Assembly (NCBI GenBank): GCA_949825065.1
Contig: OX463862.1
Location: forward strand, 14,255,592-14,319,591
Source of the DNA: Odontocerum albicorne
Taxonomy: Eukaryota > Arthropoda > Insecta > Trichoptera > Odontoceridae
Direction: 5' to 3'
DNA length: 64,000 bases
The position numbers were made by a program, and so were the translations under genes. Position 1 is the first letter of the stretch. Every line of letters starts with the position of its first letter. The notes beneath the pieces were generated by a model. That model searched no databases. It had not been told where the DNA came from and saw only the letters and a program-made list of their open reading frames with translations. Shown here piece by piece: positions 30,941 to 41,187 of the stretch.

Positions 30941-31499
30941 TAAACGGTCTTTCAATTGAGTGATTTTTTAAATTCTTGGATAAAACACATATACCGTCGC
31001 AAACTTGCCTGGGTCTTGTGACATTTGAGAAGTGTAATGTATGACATTTATAAAAATGGAGTTGTATACAATACAACAGCGCGTTCAAATTGATAATTAT
31101 TTTATGTATTGTAATCTCCGGAAACGGTGATGTTAATTGGCCACCAAGATCATGTGATCTGACACCGTTGGACTTTTTCTCTGGGGCTAAGTAAAAAGAC
31201 AGGTCTATAAGAATGACCCCCGATCAATTCCTGAGCTGAAGGACGAAATTATTCGCGTTATTGGTGAGTTAGAACCGCAATTATGCCAAAACGTCATCGA
31301 AATTTTCGACAAAATAGTGGACATCTGTGGAGTTCCAAGAGGTGAACATATGGCGGATATTGATTTTTGAGTTTAAATGTCATACATTATACTTTAATAA
31401 CTAATAAAAAGTTATTTGAAATCAAAGCAAATTGCGTGTTTTTAATAAAGAATTAAAAAAGTCGAATTAAAAAAATCGCTCAATTCAAAAGACCCTTTA
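30941..31499 (+). mobile_element. Internally deleted mariner-like element, copy 2
   Basis: Ends TAAACGGTCTTTCAATTGAG and CGCTCAATTCAAAAGACCCTTTA with TA at both edges. It codes MELYTIQQRVQIDNYFMY, the usual mariner-like N-terminus, then jumps to PRSIPELKDEIIRVIGELEP and GEHMADIDF at the C-terminus. The DDE core is absent; the deletion join matches copy 17563-18089. Confidence 0.78.
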
Positions 31500-32480
31500 C
31501 TAGTATAGAATCAAATGGACGTTAATATGCAAAAAGGACCTAATTCATAAATATCGACTAATCGAAAATGCGTATATCAATCCTATGCTCGTATGTGCAA
31601 AATTAATGGATTTTTTGTGGTTGAATTACTCTTTACTTACTCTTTATTGTTTTATACAAACTTGCGAAATATTTCAGAACATTTAAAATGTTGGTTAGGT
31701 ATCCTTCATACATTTTTGATCACATACGAATATATATAAGAATAATAATTTTCAACCCTTTATTAAGCATAGAAGACTTTGTCATATGAATGATGTACTG
31801 GGGTCACTAATCCTACAAAGGAATAGAAACTATCACCGTCCAATGACGTGCAACGCTGTGCATAGATGCTTTGGCAAACACTGACTGCTCGGTAAATTAA
31901 ACCGAATGCTGGATTACACTGGCTCTTTGATCTCTTGGGGTGGGTTGCACCCGCAAATATCAAATGCAGTGTTTGTTGTTTGACTGGGGCAGTTTATTGG
32001 TTGGGTCACAGATTCCCAAATATGGTGTATGTATACTTTTATAATTAAAATCCGAATATAAATTGATAATTTTATTTGGTTTTGATGTTCCATGGCTGGA
32101 AGAGTTTACCATTGATAAATTCCTGAGGTTTCCAGGGGGCGCCCGATTGTTATGTCTTTTGTTTTGATTCCTATCGTTTCGTTCATAGCTAAATTTAAAT
32201 ATTTTTTTATAACTATTCTATATTACTTTTTCAACACAGTCTATGGTATGTGAGCGCTTCTTTATTACCCTCGAAAAAGATGACAGGTGTATACCAAATA
32301 ACTTGGTCTACTTGAGAGTACTGAATAGACTCCGAGTGGAGACAACTGAATACAATGGTGGATATGCAGAAATGGGGTGAACGAAAGTAGTATTACAAAG
32401 ATAGCAATCACAAAGATGTGCTTGTTTGTCCAAACATCGGGAATATGCTCTGGGCATGAACTGATTGATACGAATCATAG
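31500..32480. other. No recognised feature
   Basis: AT-rich DNA. A 66-codon minus frame at 31763-31963 (ATHPKRSKSQCNPAFGLIYR) is not recognised. Confidence 0.4.
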
Positions 32481-32484
32481 AGCG

Positions 32485-33410
32485 ATCTCTATTGCCTCTC
32501 CAAGTGGAAACGCGTGGCATCATTGATGGTTCGGACACGAATTTCAGAAACCTACATACAAGTATGTACTCGTATATTTTAAATCCATTGAGAACAAGAA
32601 AGATGAGAACGAGGAAGATGAGAACGAAGAAGAAGAGAACGAGAGAGATGAGAACAAGAAATATGAGAACGAAGAAGATCAAAATGAGGAAGATCAGAAT
32701 CAGAAAGATCAGAATGAGAAAGATCAGAACAAGGAAGATGTGAACGAGGAAGATGAGAACGAGAAATATGAGAACGAGGAAGATAAGAACGAGGAAGATG
32801 AGAACGAGGAAGATGAGAACGAAGAAGATGAGAACGCGGAAGATGAGAACGAAAAATATGAGAACAAGAAAGATGAGAACGCGGAATATGAGAACGAGAA
32901 AGATGAGAACAAGAAATATGAGAACAAGAAATATGAGAACGAGAAAGATGAGAACGAGGAAGATGAGAACGAGAAAGATGAGAACGAGAAATATTACAAC
33001 GAGAAAGATGAGAACGAGGAAGATGAGAATGAGGAAGATGACGAACGTGGAAAGAAGAAAATAGAGCGATCTCTGTTGCCTCTCCAAGTGGAAACGCGTG
33101 GCATCATTGATGGTTCGGACACGAATTTCAGAAACCTACATATAAGTATATATTCGTATATTTTACAATAAATCCATTGAGAACGAGGAAGATGAGAACA
33201 AGAAAGATGAGAACAAGAAAGATGAGAACGAGGAAGATGAGAACGAAGAAGAAGAGAACGAGAGAGATGAGAACAAGAAATATGAGAACGAGGAAGATCA
33301 GAACGAGGAAGATGAGAACGAGGAAGATAAGAATGAGAAAGATAAGAAAGAGGAAGGTGAGAACGAGGAAGATGAGAACGAGGAAGATGACGAACGTGGA
33401 AAGAAGAAAA
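32485..33410 (+). repeat. 15-bp repeat arrays in a duplicated block
   Basis: Two purine-rich arrays of GAGAACGAGGAAGAT-type units (32588-33051 and 33179-33405), each preceded by the same ~100-bp segment (GCCTCTCCAAGTGGAAACGC ... GGACACGAATTTCAGAAACC) and each followed by GACGAACGTGGAAAGAAG. Because the unit is a multiple of three, acidic (NEEDENEK), basic (MRTRKMRT) and hydrophobic (FLVLIFLVLI) frames up to 259 codons stay open. I do not regard these as genes. Confidence 0.9.
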
Positions 33411-33689
33411 TAAATTTTAATTGAGATAAGAACGAGAAAAAAATATGTACTAATAGAACGAAACGAATATATAATGCATAATAAAAGCTGTGTGCCTGAA
33501 TTATTCTTGGTCTTTCTCTTAAATTTGAGGATCGTGATCAACACGTGAAGAATACACAAAAGGATGCTCCAAAACGATTCTTAAAAAAGGTTGTTCCAAA
33601 ACAATTCTAAACAAGATTGCTCCACAAAATTCAATCATTAAAATATACAATATGAATATATAAGACGAAAACCTAATGTCAGAAGAATC

Positions 33690-34140
33690 TGTGAGATGCA
33701 AAGTAGTAAAACTACACAGTTTAGCAAAATAATGTCGTTTAAACACATTGGAGTGGATAACAATTGCCACAATGACTTAAATAATGAAATTTTAGGACAG
33801 ATGAACAACGCCTCTAAAATATCTAGATGCTTCAAAAATAGTAGGTATATGAAAAAATACGTGCATGGCAACAGAAAGAAAAGTTAAAATCCATAAAACA
33901 CATGTTAAACCTCCAATAGCATATGCAACTGATACAAAAGTTGATACCAATTGAACCAAGGCATTCTTCACAACATCAGTAATGAAGGTATTGGGGTGTA
34001 TAACTGGCAAAACACTCAGAGACAAAGAAGAAGTATGTATGTGTAAAAATGTAAGATTGGGAGGGCAGAGAAGACGTTACTGATGAGGTCACATTTAAAG
34101 GATGGATGAGACTTAGATTACCTATATTTCTGATGGGTGC
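33690..34140 (+). pseudogene. Non-LTR reverse transcriptase fragment
   Basis: Translates in pieces to FKHIGVDNNCHNDLNNEILG, QMNNASKISRCFKNSRYMKK, then (other frames) VKIHKTHVKPPIAYATDTKV and VMKVLGCITGKTLRDKE. It matches the FKYLGxxxxxxxDLxxEIxxRIxxA, KTxVRPxxTYAxET, KTLRDR series after the RT catalytic motifs of insect LINEs. At least two frameshifts. Confidence 0.7.
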
Positions 34141-34205
34141 TGCATAGCCCACAAGATTGTTTCCACAATGAAGTGTTATTGTAAATAAACAAATAAATTA
34201 AATGA

Positions 34206-34400
34206 ATAAACAAAGCTGATGATCACGTAGTAGGTCCTCAAAGAGAATGAGGGATAGCTGACAGACTATACCCAAAGAATAGAGATAGCTGACAGACTAT
34301 ATCCAATTAAATGCAAAGCTGATGATCACCTACTAGGTCCTCAAAGATAATGAGGGATAGCTGATAGACTATATCCAAAGAATAATGCTGAAAAATAGAT
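34206..34400 (+). repeat. Tandem duplication, ~110 bp
   Basis: AAAGCTGATGATCACGTAGT ... GAGGGATAGCTGACAGACTA is repeated as AAAGCTGATGATCACCTACT ... GAGGGATAGCTGATAGACTA. The inner piece GATAGCTGACAGACTATA also occurs a third time at about 34284. Confidence 0.8.
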
Positions 34401-34444
34401 CAAGTGTTAACTACAAGAAGAAGGGACCATTGTTACCAACCATC

Positions 34445-34980
34445 TTACTCTAAAATAAGCAATCTCTTGCCATATGTAACACCTCTTGTACCACATCCTC
34501 GCTTGGACCGTGAAGTTCTATAAAAACCAACAAAATCACAGCAATCCCTTAGTCGCTGCCCTGGGGGCTTACGAGAGTAAATCCGACCTACCCTTCCGTT
34601 ATAAGCACAAGCTCCCGAAGCATTATCTGTTGCCTGACTACACCTACAGTATTAGCTGGGACGACCAAGGTCTGAGTGAATGTGATGGAATACAAGTAGC
34701 CTGAACGAGTGGACTTGTTTTTGCTAAATAATTAGTGTAAGAATTGTTATCCAGTTATAAGTAGTATGTAGGTGTTAATCATTTCTAAGATCTCATATAT
34801 TAAGATTGAATAAATAAAATAAAATGATATGTAAGAAAATAAGATTAAGTAAGTTCATAAATTATAACATATAATTAAGATTAGTTAAGTAATAAATTTG
34901 TATATAGGTATAGCCTTGACAAATGTTTGTACAATAATTTACTTTGTTTAATAAAAAATAAAATAAAAAAAGTAACACCT
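34445..34980 (+). mobile_element. Unrecognised retroposon family I, copy 1
   Basis: Coding 3' end plus ~270-bp AT-rich 3' UTR ending TTTGTTTAATAAAAAATAAA, an A-rich tail. A minus-strand copy lies at 37335-37862. Repetition plus an A-rich end points to a 5'-truncated non-LTR element; the family is unknown to me. Confidence 0.6.
34486..34704 (+). pseudogene. Conserved C-terminal frame of family I (unrecognised)
   Basis: 72 codons, open from upstream: YHILAWTVKFYKNQQNHSNP, LVAALGAYESKSDLPFRYKH, KLPKHYLLPDYTYSISWDDQ, ending GLSECDGIQVA and stop. The minus copy at 37.7 kb preserves nearly all residues and extends the N-terminal side (KFTRLHAEQREETLQHH). I do not recognise the domain. Conservation between copies suggests it was coding when active. 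Confidence 0.5.
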
Positions 34981-35127
34981 CTTGAAATGAGCACCACCCT
35001 GTTTTTTTCACAAGTTGTATGAGAATATGTACGGGTATCGAAGAAGCGAAATATGTACAAGTATGTTGTGATAGGAAACCTTCTCAATCTGTTCCAACAG
35101 GTAATTGATATAAAAGTGATTTGAACT

Positions 35128-35510
35128 GCATGAGGTGCTTGACCGTGCGTTAACTCACTGGATTTTCATGCAGAGGGTCTCCGGTTCGAACTCCGCGTGG
35201 TGCTACTCCCCTCGAATGACACAGGTATTTTTACTACGTAGTATTTGAGGGTATAAGGATATCTACAATATAACTTCGGACATTCTTTCAACAAAGGAGA
35301 AAAGAAACCATGTCGGAGAGCTACGATCGTCTCACTTCGGTGTACCATCGGATCCAGTACAGCGGTGTGGCCAGTGAGTTTACTGGTGTACAACGACTTA
35401 CTCACTTAAAACAAACTCCATATCACAGGTTTGCTTTCCAATTGAATTAACGTTGGAATGGTGAGGAGATCCTCGACTACGAGGTCGAGCAACGATGGTG
35501 AAAACTATTT
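35128..35510 (+). mobile_element. SINE C, full length with RTE-type tail
   Basis: tRNA-like head at 35128-35205 (TGACCGTGCGTTAACTCACT; B box GGTTCGAACTCC), body (CCCCTCGAATGACACAGG; GATCGTCTCACTTCGGTGTA; CAGTACAGCGGTGTGGCC), and 3' tail 35440-35510 with GATCCTCGACTACGAGGTCG, the 3' end of the RTE at 5965-6440. Confidence 0.75.
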
Positions 35511-35519
35511 TCAAGACAG

Positions 35520-36075
35520 AGAAAATGATCTCAATTTTTTTTTAAAAGTCCGTTCACAAAAGAATATGTTCGAGGGTTTGATATTTAAAACTCTTCAATA
35601 GATGAGACAAATCAGCAGTCTATCACGAGTACATCACACCCCTACTAAGAATGACAGCACGCCTGGTGACAAATAGAGGCTTAGTGCAGGGTGACGCGTG
35701 TCCTGGGGTGCCGATTGTGGTTTGGACTTTTTGACATCTCGTGTGTCTTGATATCATCGTCTGTGTGATTGTTTTCCAATTGGATGAAAACTACCCCAGT
35801 GTGTATTTTTTCTGAAAGCTTTCATGCTCGCTTTAGAGTTAAAATACCAACTTTATTTTAATGTATGCGTTATTCGTTAGGCTATTCCTCGTTATCAAGT
35901 TTGATTGTCCGCCATTCTGTGGATGGTTGTTGACATTTTGTGTATTGTGTATACGTTGTTGCACTTCAGATAACGGTTGACATATCGTAGGAAAAAGACG
36001 ATTGGCTTCATTTTGGGGGGTTTGGGCTAGACTCTCGATAGTTCTTGAAAAAAAATAAACCTCAGTCAGTTAAAA
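35520..36075. other. No recognised feature
   Basis: Moderately AT-rich DNA with no long frame and no repeat family identified. Confidence 0.45.
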
Positions 36076-36079
36076 CTGA

Positions 36080-36215
36080 TCAATTATGTATATCTGTGAA
36101 GTGGATCAATTATGTATACTTTGAAGTGGATCAATTATGTATACTTTGAAGTGGATCAATTATGTATATCTGTGAAGTGGATCAATTATGTATATCTGTG
36201 AAGTGGATCAATTAT
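36080..36215 (+). repeat. Minisatellite 1, ~24-27-bp unit, 5-6 copies
   Basis: Unit GTGGATCAATTATGTATA + (TCTGTGAA or CTTTGAA). Two unit lengths are interspersed. Confidence 0.9.
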
Positions 36216-36312
36216 GCCTTCTTTACTACATTATACCTACTTTACAACGTTATGTCTATTTTACTACGTTATGCCTTCTTTACTACGTTATGCCTTCTTT
36301 ACTACGTTATTT
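36216..36312 (+). repeat. Minisatellite 2, 19-20-bp unit, ~5 copies
   Basis: Unit CCTTCTTTACTACGTTATG, starting immediately where minisatellite 1 ends. The TTATG shared with the first unit may mark the point of origin. Confidence 0.85.
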
Positions 36313-36328
36313 CTACTTAACTAGATTG

Positions 36329-36557
36329 TTAACCTTTCTCTTCCTGTGCTAAAAAAATCCGCGCGTTCTGGTGCTATGTATTCAATACACATCAATACAC
36401 ATGTAAAAATGAGCGATTTAAAATTGGAAAAATATTTATAACCAATCGCTTAAATTAATTTAATTCAAAAGTGATAATAATTTAAATGCTGAAAACATGA
36501 AAAAAAAAAACATCGGCCAACGTTCAAAAAACGGGCGAAGCGACCACCTCAAACGGA
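36329..36557 (+). mobile_element. piggyBac-like MITE, left part
   Basis: Starts TTAACCTTTCTCTTCC and matches 48543-48790 (AAAAATGAGCGATTTAAAAT; TTGGAAAAATAT; CCAATCGCTTAAATTAATT) up to GCGACCACCTCAAACG, where the mariner fragment begins. TTAA at the edge fits piggyBac-type insertion. Confidence 0.45.
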
Positions 36558-36998
36558 TGCTCAAAGGGGATCTTCATGAATAATATGGTTTAAGCGGTCC
36601 TCATCGAAGTCCACTGGTCGTCCGGAACGTTCCATGTCTTTCAGGTCGAAATTACCATCTTTGAAACGCAAAAACCATCGACGAGCTGTCCTTTAATTCA
36701 TAGCGTCTTCACTGTACACTTCGCAAATATCGCGAGCAGCTTTGGCAGCTTTATTCCTTCGATTGAACGCGAACAGAAGGAGATGTCAAAAATGCTCACT
36801 TTCGTCTACTTGCTATTCCATTTTGAAGGCTTGTAATAAAATAATATATGTAATGTAAAAGCAAACACAATTACTTGTCGAGTAGAAAATTTTCTTTAGA
36901 ATGACGTATAACATTTGCCATTTTGTTTTACTTTTGGTGCTCATTTATAAATTGGAAAAAAACGGACACAACTTATGTTAACACCCAATGCATACATT
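36558..36998 (-). pseudogene. HTH-only mariner fragment
   Basis: Minus strand has the right-end sequence (TTAACATAAGTTGTGTCCGT), then a broken N-terminal transposase similar to 57936-58170 (AFNRRNKAAKAARDICEVY; TARRWFLRFKDGNFDLKDME; RSGRPVDFDEDRLNHIIHED). It extends a few codons beyond the deletion point of the 57.7-kb copy, then stops against the piggyBac-like repeat. Confidence 0.65.
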
Positions 36999-37224
36999 TG
37001 CCAAAGGCATTATCAATTATTAACTAAAGGACTAATCTAATTTCTATATTATAACCTGTATAGGCTAACTTAATTATAATTTCCTAATTTTAATTTTTAT
37101 TTATTATAGATTACTATATCAAGTAAAAAAAAAACAGAAAACATATAAGATTGCTTGAATGAGATTAACGTTTGATAACAACCCAGCTGATATTAGTGTG
37201 TGTAATACATCATATCATCAAGCC

Positions 37225-37300
37225 GTTTGTTTCCCTGCTGGAGTAGGTCCAAGATACAGAATGCCAGACTTTCCTATATTTCCCCTCTTTCACATCCAAA
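37225..37300 (-). mobile_element. RTE-E 3'-end remnant
   Basis: Plus text TTTCCCTGCTGGAGTAGGTC, AGAATGCCAGACTTTCCTAT. Short; joined at about 37300-37335 to the family I copy. Confidence 0.5.
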
Positions 37301-37334
37301 CACATTTTCATACAGCTCCGGTGATTTCTCCAAC

Positions 37335-37862
37335 TTTTTTTTTATTAAACAAAGTAAATTATTGTACAAACATTTGTCAAGGCTATACCTATATACAAAT
37401 TTAATACGTAACTAATCTTAATTATATATTATATTATAATTTATGAACTTACTTAATTTTATTTTCCTACGTATCATTTTATTTATTCAATCTTAATACT
37501 CGTATATGAGATCTTAGAAATAATTAACACCTACATACTACTTATAACTAGATAACAATTCTTACAACTAATTATTTAGCAGAAACAAGTCCACTCGTTC
37601 AGGCTACTTGTATTCCATCACATTCACTCAGACCTTGGTCGTCCCAGCTGATACTGTAGGTGGACTAGTCAGCCAACAGATAATGCTTCGGGAGCTTGTG
37701 CTTATAACGGAAGGGTAGGTCGAATTTACTCTCGGAAGCCCCCAGGGCAGCGACTAAGGGATTGCTGTGATTTTGTTGGCTTTTATGGAACTTCACGGTC
37801 CAAGCGAGGATGTGGTGTTGTAGGGTTTCTTCTCGTTGTTCGGCGTGAAGTCGGGTAAATTT
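37335..37862 (-). mobile_element. Unrecognised retroposon family I, copy 2
   Basis: Minus-strand counterpart of 34445-34980. Coding segment KFTRLHAEQREETLQHHIL, AWTVKFHKSQQNHSNPLVA, then a TAG created by a 3-bp difference after HYLLAD; downstream YSISWDDQGLSECDGIQVA is intact. Upstream it is joined to RTE-E sequence (KKRKRK region). Its 3' UTR has an extra CGAGTA relative to copy 1 (octamer at 37497-37504). Confidence 0.6.
37497..37504. other. Putative Minos-type excision footprint
   Basis: TACTCGTA. Copy 1 reads TCTCATATATTAAGATTG (34790-34810); this copy, reversed, reads TCTCATATACGAGTATTAAG, a net +6 bp at TA. Confidence 0.6.
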
Positions 37863-38136
37863 CTCTACCTTCTTACGTTTCCTTTTTTTCAAGTATCATT
37901 GACTTAATCCAACTACACTTTTCTTTATTTTATTGGTCAAATTGCACAAATATGTTAAGGCAAAGGAAATGTTATTAAATCACAATATACTTATGCGTTC
38001 ACTCCACCTTACCTCAATCATCATATCAGAATCAATTGATGGAGACTATTAGTAATAAAAGGTCAACTTATAAAATGCTGTTTAGAACTGTACTCTCCTC
38101 AAGGGCGCTCTAACTCGGGATTCAAACTAACTTACC

Positions 38137-38355
38137 TATAGATCGGAAATTCTAGGATGAGTCCTGTGACAGCTCACAAATTTGCCCCAATACAACCTTG
38201 TAACGATGTTCAGTAATTTTAATTATTTTATCAACTTTAATATAAGCCTCAATTCTAATAAATAGCAAGTTATTTACGTAAATACATTATATTAGGTTGT
38301 ATTGGGGCAAATTTGTGAGCTGTCACAGGACTCGTCCTAGAATTTCCGAACTATA
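38137..38355. mobile_element. MITE alpha, short form, copy 2
   Basis: 219 bp, same length and over 90% identical by eye to 156-374, with inverted ends running through TCTAGGATGAGTCCTGTGAC and its complement, and TA at both edges. Confidence 0.8.
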
Positions 38356-38394
38356 TTGACAAATTGATCATTCACACATACTCGTATATACCAA

Positions 38395-38545
38395 CATGTA
38401 ATTTCCCTCTCGAGGTAGGTGGAGGCGACAGAGCGCCAGACTTTCCTATCTCTACACTCATCCTTTACCTTTTCTACATCTATCCAACTCCTACGATTTC
38501 TAACTTTCTACGTTATCCTTTTTTAAAAATATCGTTCACTTGATT
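38395..38545 (-). mobile_element. RTE-E 3'-end fragment
   Basis: Plus text CCCTCTCGAGGTAGGTGGAG, CGCCAGACTTTCCTATCTCT and ATCGTTCACTTGATTTCATT. The upstream terminus carries TACTCGTA (38379-38386), absent from other RTE-E ends (for example GGTATATATGTATG at 45125). Confidence 0.6.
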
Positions 38546-38929
38546 TCATTGTGTAATCATGTGTCAAAAATAAAATAAATATATTATTTAGATCGAAATA
38601 TATACATGTTGTTGAAAACGATTTTCATCTGAAGTGCATATTGAAATTTCGAGGTCTGATGGGCTCAACTGAAGCGTAAGGTGTTTTGAGGGGTGCAGGC
38701 AGGGTGTAAGACAAATACCACGACGAGGGGTGGCTCGCAATACTTTTGGATTTATGTTGACAGTGCTGGGTGATATCTTTAGTGATACAGTACCAGAATC
38801 TGCTTAAGTGACACTCAGCAACAGTATTTTAGAAACAACTTTATTATTTTGGAGTGATCGGTGGTGTGAAAAATTATAAAAGAGTAAAATAAATGCTGTA
38901 GAAATGCATTCACTTATAAAAATACATTA

Positions 38930-39300
38930 GTTGACAATGTATGACCAAGTACGGAATGACTTAATTGGAAATTAATGTAACTTAAGGATGATGTGTTGAG
39001 GTTTGTACTGTGAGAGGTTTGGGCAAGCGGAACGAATGAATGAAGAAAATATAAACAAAAAAATATTCAGTGTAAGAGTACGAATGGAGGGTGTGATAGA
39101 AATATAGTAAAGGAAGTATGGTTAGAGAAAGTGAATAATATTTTGAAAGAAGGTAATTTAAAACGTAAGATAAAGCGTTGAAGCTGCATGAGATGTTTGA
39201 GGAGACGAAATATATGTGTCGAGATTTTTGTGGAAAGTTTGTCGATCTGTCCTCTCAACCTATCCCAGCGAGGAAACGGCGTGATGGTATGTATGTAAAA
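38930..39300 (+). mobile_element. RTE-E C-terminal fragment
   Basis: AACTTAAGGATGATGTGTTG, AGGAAGTATGGTTAGAGAAA, ATGTGTCGAGATTTTTGTGG and the end CTCAACCTATCCCAGCGAGG then AACGGCGTGATGGTATGTAT. All frames are broken. Confidence 0.65.
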
Positions 39301-39514
39301 CTTAAACAGTGATTACACACTTATGTTATGTAATATAAATTCTTCCGTTCGATCTGATGACGCCTTTTAATGTTCAGACATAATTGGTTTTGGAGACTTG
39401 CTGAAGAGTGTGGCCGAAAGACAATATTGTCTGCTTTTCTAAAACTTGAATTTAATCTGCTCATCCTTCTACTATGGATTGGATCACTAGTAAAAAAAAT
39501 TAATAGCGCTATTG

Positions 39515-39600
39515 TTGATTTATTTGTTAATACTTTATTGCAAAAGTAATCTGGCGGGATCATTGCCAGGTGGCAATCTCTTCCAACCAACCAGAGTTCT
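39515..39600 (-). mobile_element. LINE B tail fragment
   Basis: Plus text TTTGTTAATACTTTATTGC, AATCTGGCGGGATCATTGCC and CTTCCAACCAACCAGAG. Only the terminal ~85 bp. Confidence 0.65.
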
Positions 39601-39627
39601 ATTCTAGTCTATCATGAAATATTGTAT

Positions 39628-39830
39628 TGTAGTACACTTTCGTTGTATACAGTACAAACTGGCGGGCTTATTAATATGTGGCAATCTCTTCCAACCAGCC
39701 AGAAAGATGTCAAAGTGACCTCAAGTGAAAACCAGACTGGAACCCTTTTTAAAAAATCTAGTTTCTAACGGGATTTGAATCCGCAATCTCCAGGTTGGGT
39801 GACAAGCGTCTTACCAACTATGCTAAATTT
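39628..39830 (-). mobile_element. SINE D copy
   Basis: Minus strand: head with GTTGGTAAGACGCTTGTC and AACCTGGAGATTGCGGATTC, body GGTTCCAGTCTGGTTTTCAC, and the LINE B-type tail (plus text AACTGGCGGGCTTATTAATA). Confidence 0.75.
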
Positions 39831-39839
39831 GTTTGTAAT

Positions 39840-40285
39840 TAAAAAAATTAAGTCAATACCCGAAGTTTTAAGGGCGCACACAATTAAACAATAACATAAA
39901 AATGTAAATGAATCCTTTTTTTTTTGCTTCGTCGCCCTTGTACAATGCATAGCAAATTTGTTGAAACACACAACCCTTTGCTCATTATTATTTGTCGGGT
40001 TAAAAACAACATAAGGTACAAAAATGATACGCCCGCTTTAACAACACGGCCATTTGAATACCATTCATCATATTCACATCATCATCCCCCGCCTTTGTCC
40101 TTCATCCCTTGCACTTAATTCAAAATCCACTCGTGTGTTATAAACCCCCCGTGTTTGTCTCATACGGTTGACGAACCCTGATACTTTATTGTTTGACCGA
40201 AGTGTCCGTGACAATGTACCGGTGACTGTAGATGACATAATGCATGGTTTATATAAAATTAATGCATTGGATAATTATACTTCTA
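39840..40285. other. No recognised feature
   Basis: AT-rich flank with a T run near 39917; no coding signal recognised. Confidence 0.45.
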
Positions 40286-40289
40286 TTTT

Positions 40290-40378
40290 AGAGCCCGGGG
40301 GTTGCAGCTTCGATTCCCATTGGTACCGAGATTTTTTTAAATAAGGTTTCAGTGTGAATTTTCACTGAAGACTTATTT
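40290..40378 (+). mobile_element. SINE D internal fragment
   Basis: GGGGGTTGCAGCTTCGATTC (B box region), then AAGGTTTCAGTGTGAATTTTC. The head and the LINE-type tail are both missing; SINE C starts a few bases downstream. Confidence 0.5.
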
Positions 40379-40384
40379 TGTTGT

Positions 40385-40650
40385 ATAGCCGCATGAACGC
40401 GCATTAAAGCACTGGACTTCCGTGCGGAAGGTCGCCGGTTCGAACCACGAGCTGTGCTTCTTCCCTCGAATGACACAAGTGTTTTTTTCCGCCTAATGTT
40501 CGGAATTATAAGGAACCTATGACTTCCGTCATATCTATTCTTTCAAAAAGAGAAACAAAATGCCGTTATGCTCCGATCGTATCACTTTGGTGTGAAATCG
40601 GATCTAATACAGCGGTGTGACCGATGAGTGTGCTTATGTACACCAATCAT
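40385..40650 (+). mobile_element. SINE C copy
   Basis: Head GCCGCATGAACGCGCATTAA, CGGAAGGTCGCCGGTTCGAA, body CCCTCGAATGACACAAGTGT, CGATCGTATCACTTTGGTG and ACAGCGGTGTGACCGATGAG. No RTE-type tail. Confidence 0.7.
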
Positions 40651-40814
40651 ATTCCAATCCAACGCCCATCGGTGTCAAGTATCATGTTTAATTTTATTTG
40701 AAAGATCGGTTACTGGCTGTGAAAAATCAGATAGGGGATAACAGGTTGAATATGCTTCCTTTGCCAAGGAATCAACACATTCATTACCTGGCAACAGTCA
40801 AATTATTGTTGCTC

Positions 40815-41120
40815 AAGCATTCGTGGAAGCCTAGGTGTTACAGACATCAACAGCAAGATGGAGGAGAGGCGATTGAGGTGGTATGGGCACGTCGGACGCA
40901 GATCACCCGATCACATTGTGAACCAGGCAATCTCCATGGATCTTCCTCGAATAACAACCAGAGGAAGACCAAAGAATTTATGGGTGGTGCAAAAAGATAA
41001 CCTGATGTAGAGGCACGGCCTGGGGACGTAGTCCGGGACAGAAGAGCATACAACCTGAGGACGAGGAGGGCTGACCCCAACCGTCTTCGCAGACAGGGAT
41101 GGAGCCAGGGAGAAGAAGTC
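40815..41120 (+). pseudogene. RTE-type C-terminal fragment
   Basis: Reads VTDINSKMEERRLRWYGHVG, RRSPDHIVNQAISMD, TTRGRPKNLWVVQKDNLM, stop, and in another frame RRADPNRLRRQGWSQGEE. The KMEERRLRWYGHVxRR motif is a signature of this LINE subfamily. The minus-strand 91-codon frame is a shadow. Confidence 0.75.
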
Positions 41121-41187
41121 AAATTATTATTGCGTAAAAGTGAAGTAATTGAGGATATTTATATTCAGTTAACGTTAATTTTCTTTA

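Noticed and set aside
32308..33087. 259-codon minus-strand frame with repeating hydrophobic FLVLI units, resembling a membrane protein
   Set aside because: Lies entirely on the 15-bp purine-rich repeat; several frames on both strands are open for the same reason and there is no unique sequence with coding character.
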